A DNA stretch of 14,735 bases from Rubrobacter sp. Lineage in GTDB: Bacteria > Actinomycetota > Rubrobacteria > Rubrobacterales > Rubrobacteraceae. The notes beneath the pieces were generated by a model that saw nothing but the letters and a program-made list of their open reading frames with translations, was not told where the DNA came from and did not search any database. Shown one piece after another: positions 13,553 through 14,735 of the stretch (its first letter is position 1; every line of letters begins with the position of its first letter). The position numbers and the translations under genes are program-made. The stretch is from contig JADDPR010000084.1 of assembly GCA_016781775.1 (NCBI GenBank), positions 1-14,735 of the forward strand. Reading direction: 5' to 3'.

Positions 13553-14735
13553 ATGAAAAGCCGCAGAGAGAGCCCCGAGACCCAAAGAGCCCCGCTGGTC
13601 CTCAACCCCGTGCTGGAGGGCATGGGCGCCTACCCGCTGGTGCGCCTCGAAGAGCGCAGGGCGGAGCTCGAAGAGGGGGGCGCGAAGCTCTTCGACTTCG
13701 GCGCCGGCGACCCCCGCGAGCCGACCGACGAGGGAATTCGCCAAGCCCTCATAAACGCCGTTCCGGAGGTCAGCCGCTACCCGAGCGCCGCGGGCACCAG
13801 GGGTCTCCGCGAGGCCTTTGTGGGCTACATGAACCACCGCTTCGGCGTCGAGCTCGACCCGGGCACGGAGGTCCTCCCCGCCTCGGGCTCCAAGGAGGCG
13901 GTCTTCCACGCGCCCCTGGCCTTCCTGCACCCCTCCCACGAGAGGCGCGGCGTCGCCTACGGCACGCCCGGCTATCCCGTCTACGAGCGCGGCACGGTCT
14001 TCGCGGGCGGCGAAACCCTCCCGATAAAGCTCAAAAAGGAAGACGGCTTCTTGCTGCCGGTGCGCGAGATCGACCCGGAGAAGACGAGGGCGGTCTGGAT
14101 CAACTACCCCCACAATCCGACCGGCGCGACGGCGGACCTCTCGTACCTGGAAGAGCTGGCGGCCTTCTGCCAAGAGCACGACATCCTCCTCTTCTCGGAC
14201 GAGTGCTACAACGACGTCTACTCCGGCGAGGCCCCGCCCTCCATCCTCGAGATAACGAAGAATCGGACCCTCGCCTTCGTCTCCCTCAGCAAGCGAAGCG
14301 GCATGACGGGCTATCGCTCGGCGATGATGGCCGGGGATCCCGAGCTTATCGCCGCCCTCAAGAAGATGCGCCCCTCCATCGGCGCCGCGAGCCCGGGCTT
14401 CGTCTACGAGGCCGCGACCGCCGCTTGGCGCGACGATGCCCACGTCGACGCGCGCAACCGCGTCTTCACCGAGAAGCGCGAGGTTTTCGCCCGCTTCTTC
14501 GAACAGGCGGGCCTGCGCTGGACGCACACGGCCGCGAGCCTCTACCTCTGGGCCGAGGTGCCCGAGGCCTACGGCGGGGACGACGAGGCCTACGCCCTCA
14601 AGCTCCTCGAAGGGGGAATACTGGTCGCGCCCGGCTCCTCGTTCGGGCCAGGCGGCGAGGGCTACTTCCGCGTCGCCCTCGTCCCCAGGCTGGAGGAGTG
14701 CAAGGAAGCGGTGGAGCGTTGGGAAGGGTTGCTCC
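13553..14735 (+). CDS. dapC: Class I/II aminotransferase, probable succinyldiaminopimelate transaminase, 3' end outside window
   Basis: A PLP aminotransferase, 394 residues visible and open at the right edge; the family is about 370-410 long, so little is missing. Motifs: FDFGAGDPREPT at 47-58, ASGSKEA at 110-116, NYPHNPTGA at 184-192 with Asn188, SDECYND at 215-221 with Asp216 and Tyr219, SLSKRSGMTGYR at 244-255 with PLP lysine Lys247 and Arg255, and substrate-carboxylate Arg373 in YFRVAL. The SLSKRSGMTGYRSAMMAGDP stretch is typical of DapC-type enzymes, which make N-succinyl-LL-diaminopimelate. The divergent lysA neighbour and dapF in the same window support that role over a generic aspartate-family aminotransferase. 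ATG with GGGAG a few nt upstream. The frame is continuous and I translated it directly from the sequence. Confidence 0.88.
   Translation, partial: MKSRRESPETQRAPLVLNPVLEGMGAYPLVRLEERRAELEEGGAKLFDFGAGDPREPTDEGIRQALINAVPEVSRYPSAAGTRGLREAFVGYMNHRFGVELDPGTEVLPASGSKEAVFHAPLAFLHPSHERRGVAYGTPGYPVYERGTVFAGGETLPIKLKKEDGFLLPVREIDPEKTRAVWINYPHNPTGATADLSYLEELAAFCQEHDILLFSDECYNDVYSGEAPPSILEITKNRTLAFVSLSKRSGMTGYRSAMMAGDPELIAALKKMRPSIGAASPGFVYEAATAAWRDDAHVDARNRVFTEKREVFARFFEQAGLRWTHTAASLYLWAEVPEAYGGDDEAYALKLLEGGILVAPGSSFGPGGEGYFRVALVPRLEECKEAVERWEGLL

Noticed and set aside
13208..14527. Minus-strand ORF of 439 codons at the right end
   Set aside because: It is antisense to the dapC-type aminotransferase, whose PLP motifs are complete on the plus strand, and it also overlaps lysA in another frame.

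Overview
The window is about 14.7 kb of very GC-rich bacterial chromosome. The codons are strongly G/C-ending, starts include ATG, GTG and TTG, and several genes look leaderless. The gene content (three diaminopimelate/lysine genes, a DUF815-type AAA ATPase, a multi-PAS GGDEF-EAL protein, a two-module HD-GYP protein) fits a high-GC Actinomycetota, most likely a Rubrobacter-like lineage. That placement is inference from composition and family resemblance, not from a marker gene. I see no insertion sequence, prophage, CRISPR array, tRNA or rRNA; this is ordinary chromosome with some unusual proteins.

Layout, left to right. A 5'-truncated S9 prolyl-oligopeptidase-like gene (+) converges on a small LysM protein (-), with a strong stem-loop between them. 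Upstream of LysM on the same strand is a 52-residue helix-turn-helix ORF with an excellent ribosome binding site. After a roughly 300 bp non-coding stretch comes dapF (+). A second non-coding stretch of about 300 bp separates dapF from three minus-strand genes: Rieske iron-sulfur lipoprotein, then a MerR-like HTH/coiled-coil protein, then the DUF815-type ATPase. Divergent from the Rieske gene is a DoxX-family membrane protein (+). It converges on a minus-strand pair for cyclic-di-GMP: an HD-GYP-like gene followed after 1 nt by a PAS-GAF-PAS-PAS-GGDEF-EAL gene. Next are a small repeat-containing lipoprotein (+), a large stem-loop, lysA (-), and, divergent from lysA, a dapC-type aminotransferase running off the right edge.

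How the genes relate. DapC, DapF and LysA are three steps of the succinylase diaminopimelate-to-lysine route. They feed both cell-wall crosslinks and lysine, and lysA and dapC share a 154 bp divergent intergenic region. The two cyclic-di-GMP genes are almost certainly co-transcribed and probably translationally coupled. The Rieske and DoxX genes are a divergent redox/membrane pair. The LysM, Rieske and repeat proteins are all directed to the cell surface.

The main points of interest are: a DapF with serine where the family normally has one of its two catalytic cysteines; an HD-GYP protein with Arg in place of the His of the HD dyad, next to a GGDEF-EAL protein with both signature motifs intact; the unlisted 52-aa HTH gene; and -10-like hexamers placed exactly 6 nt before two start codons. 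I did not find a clear, previously undescribed multi-gene system.
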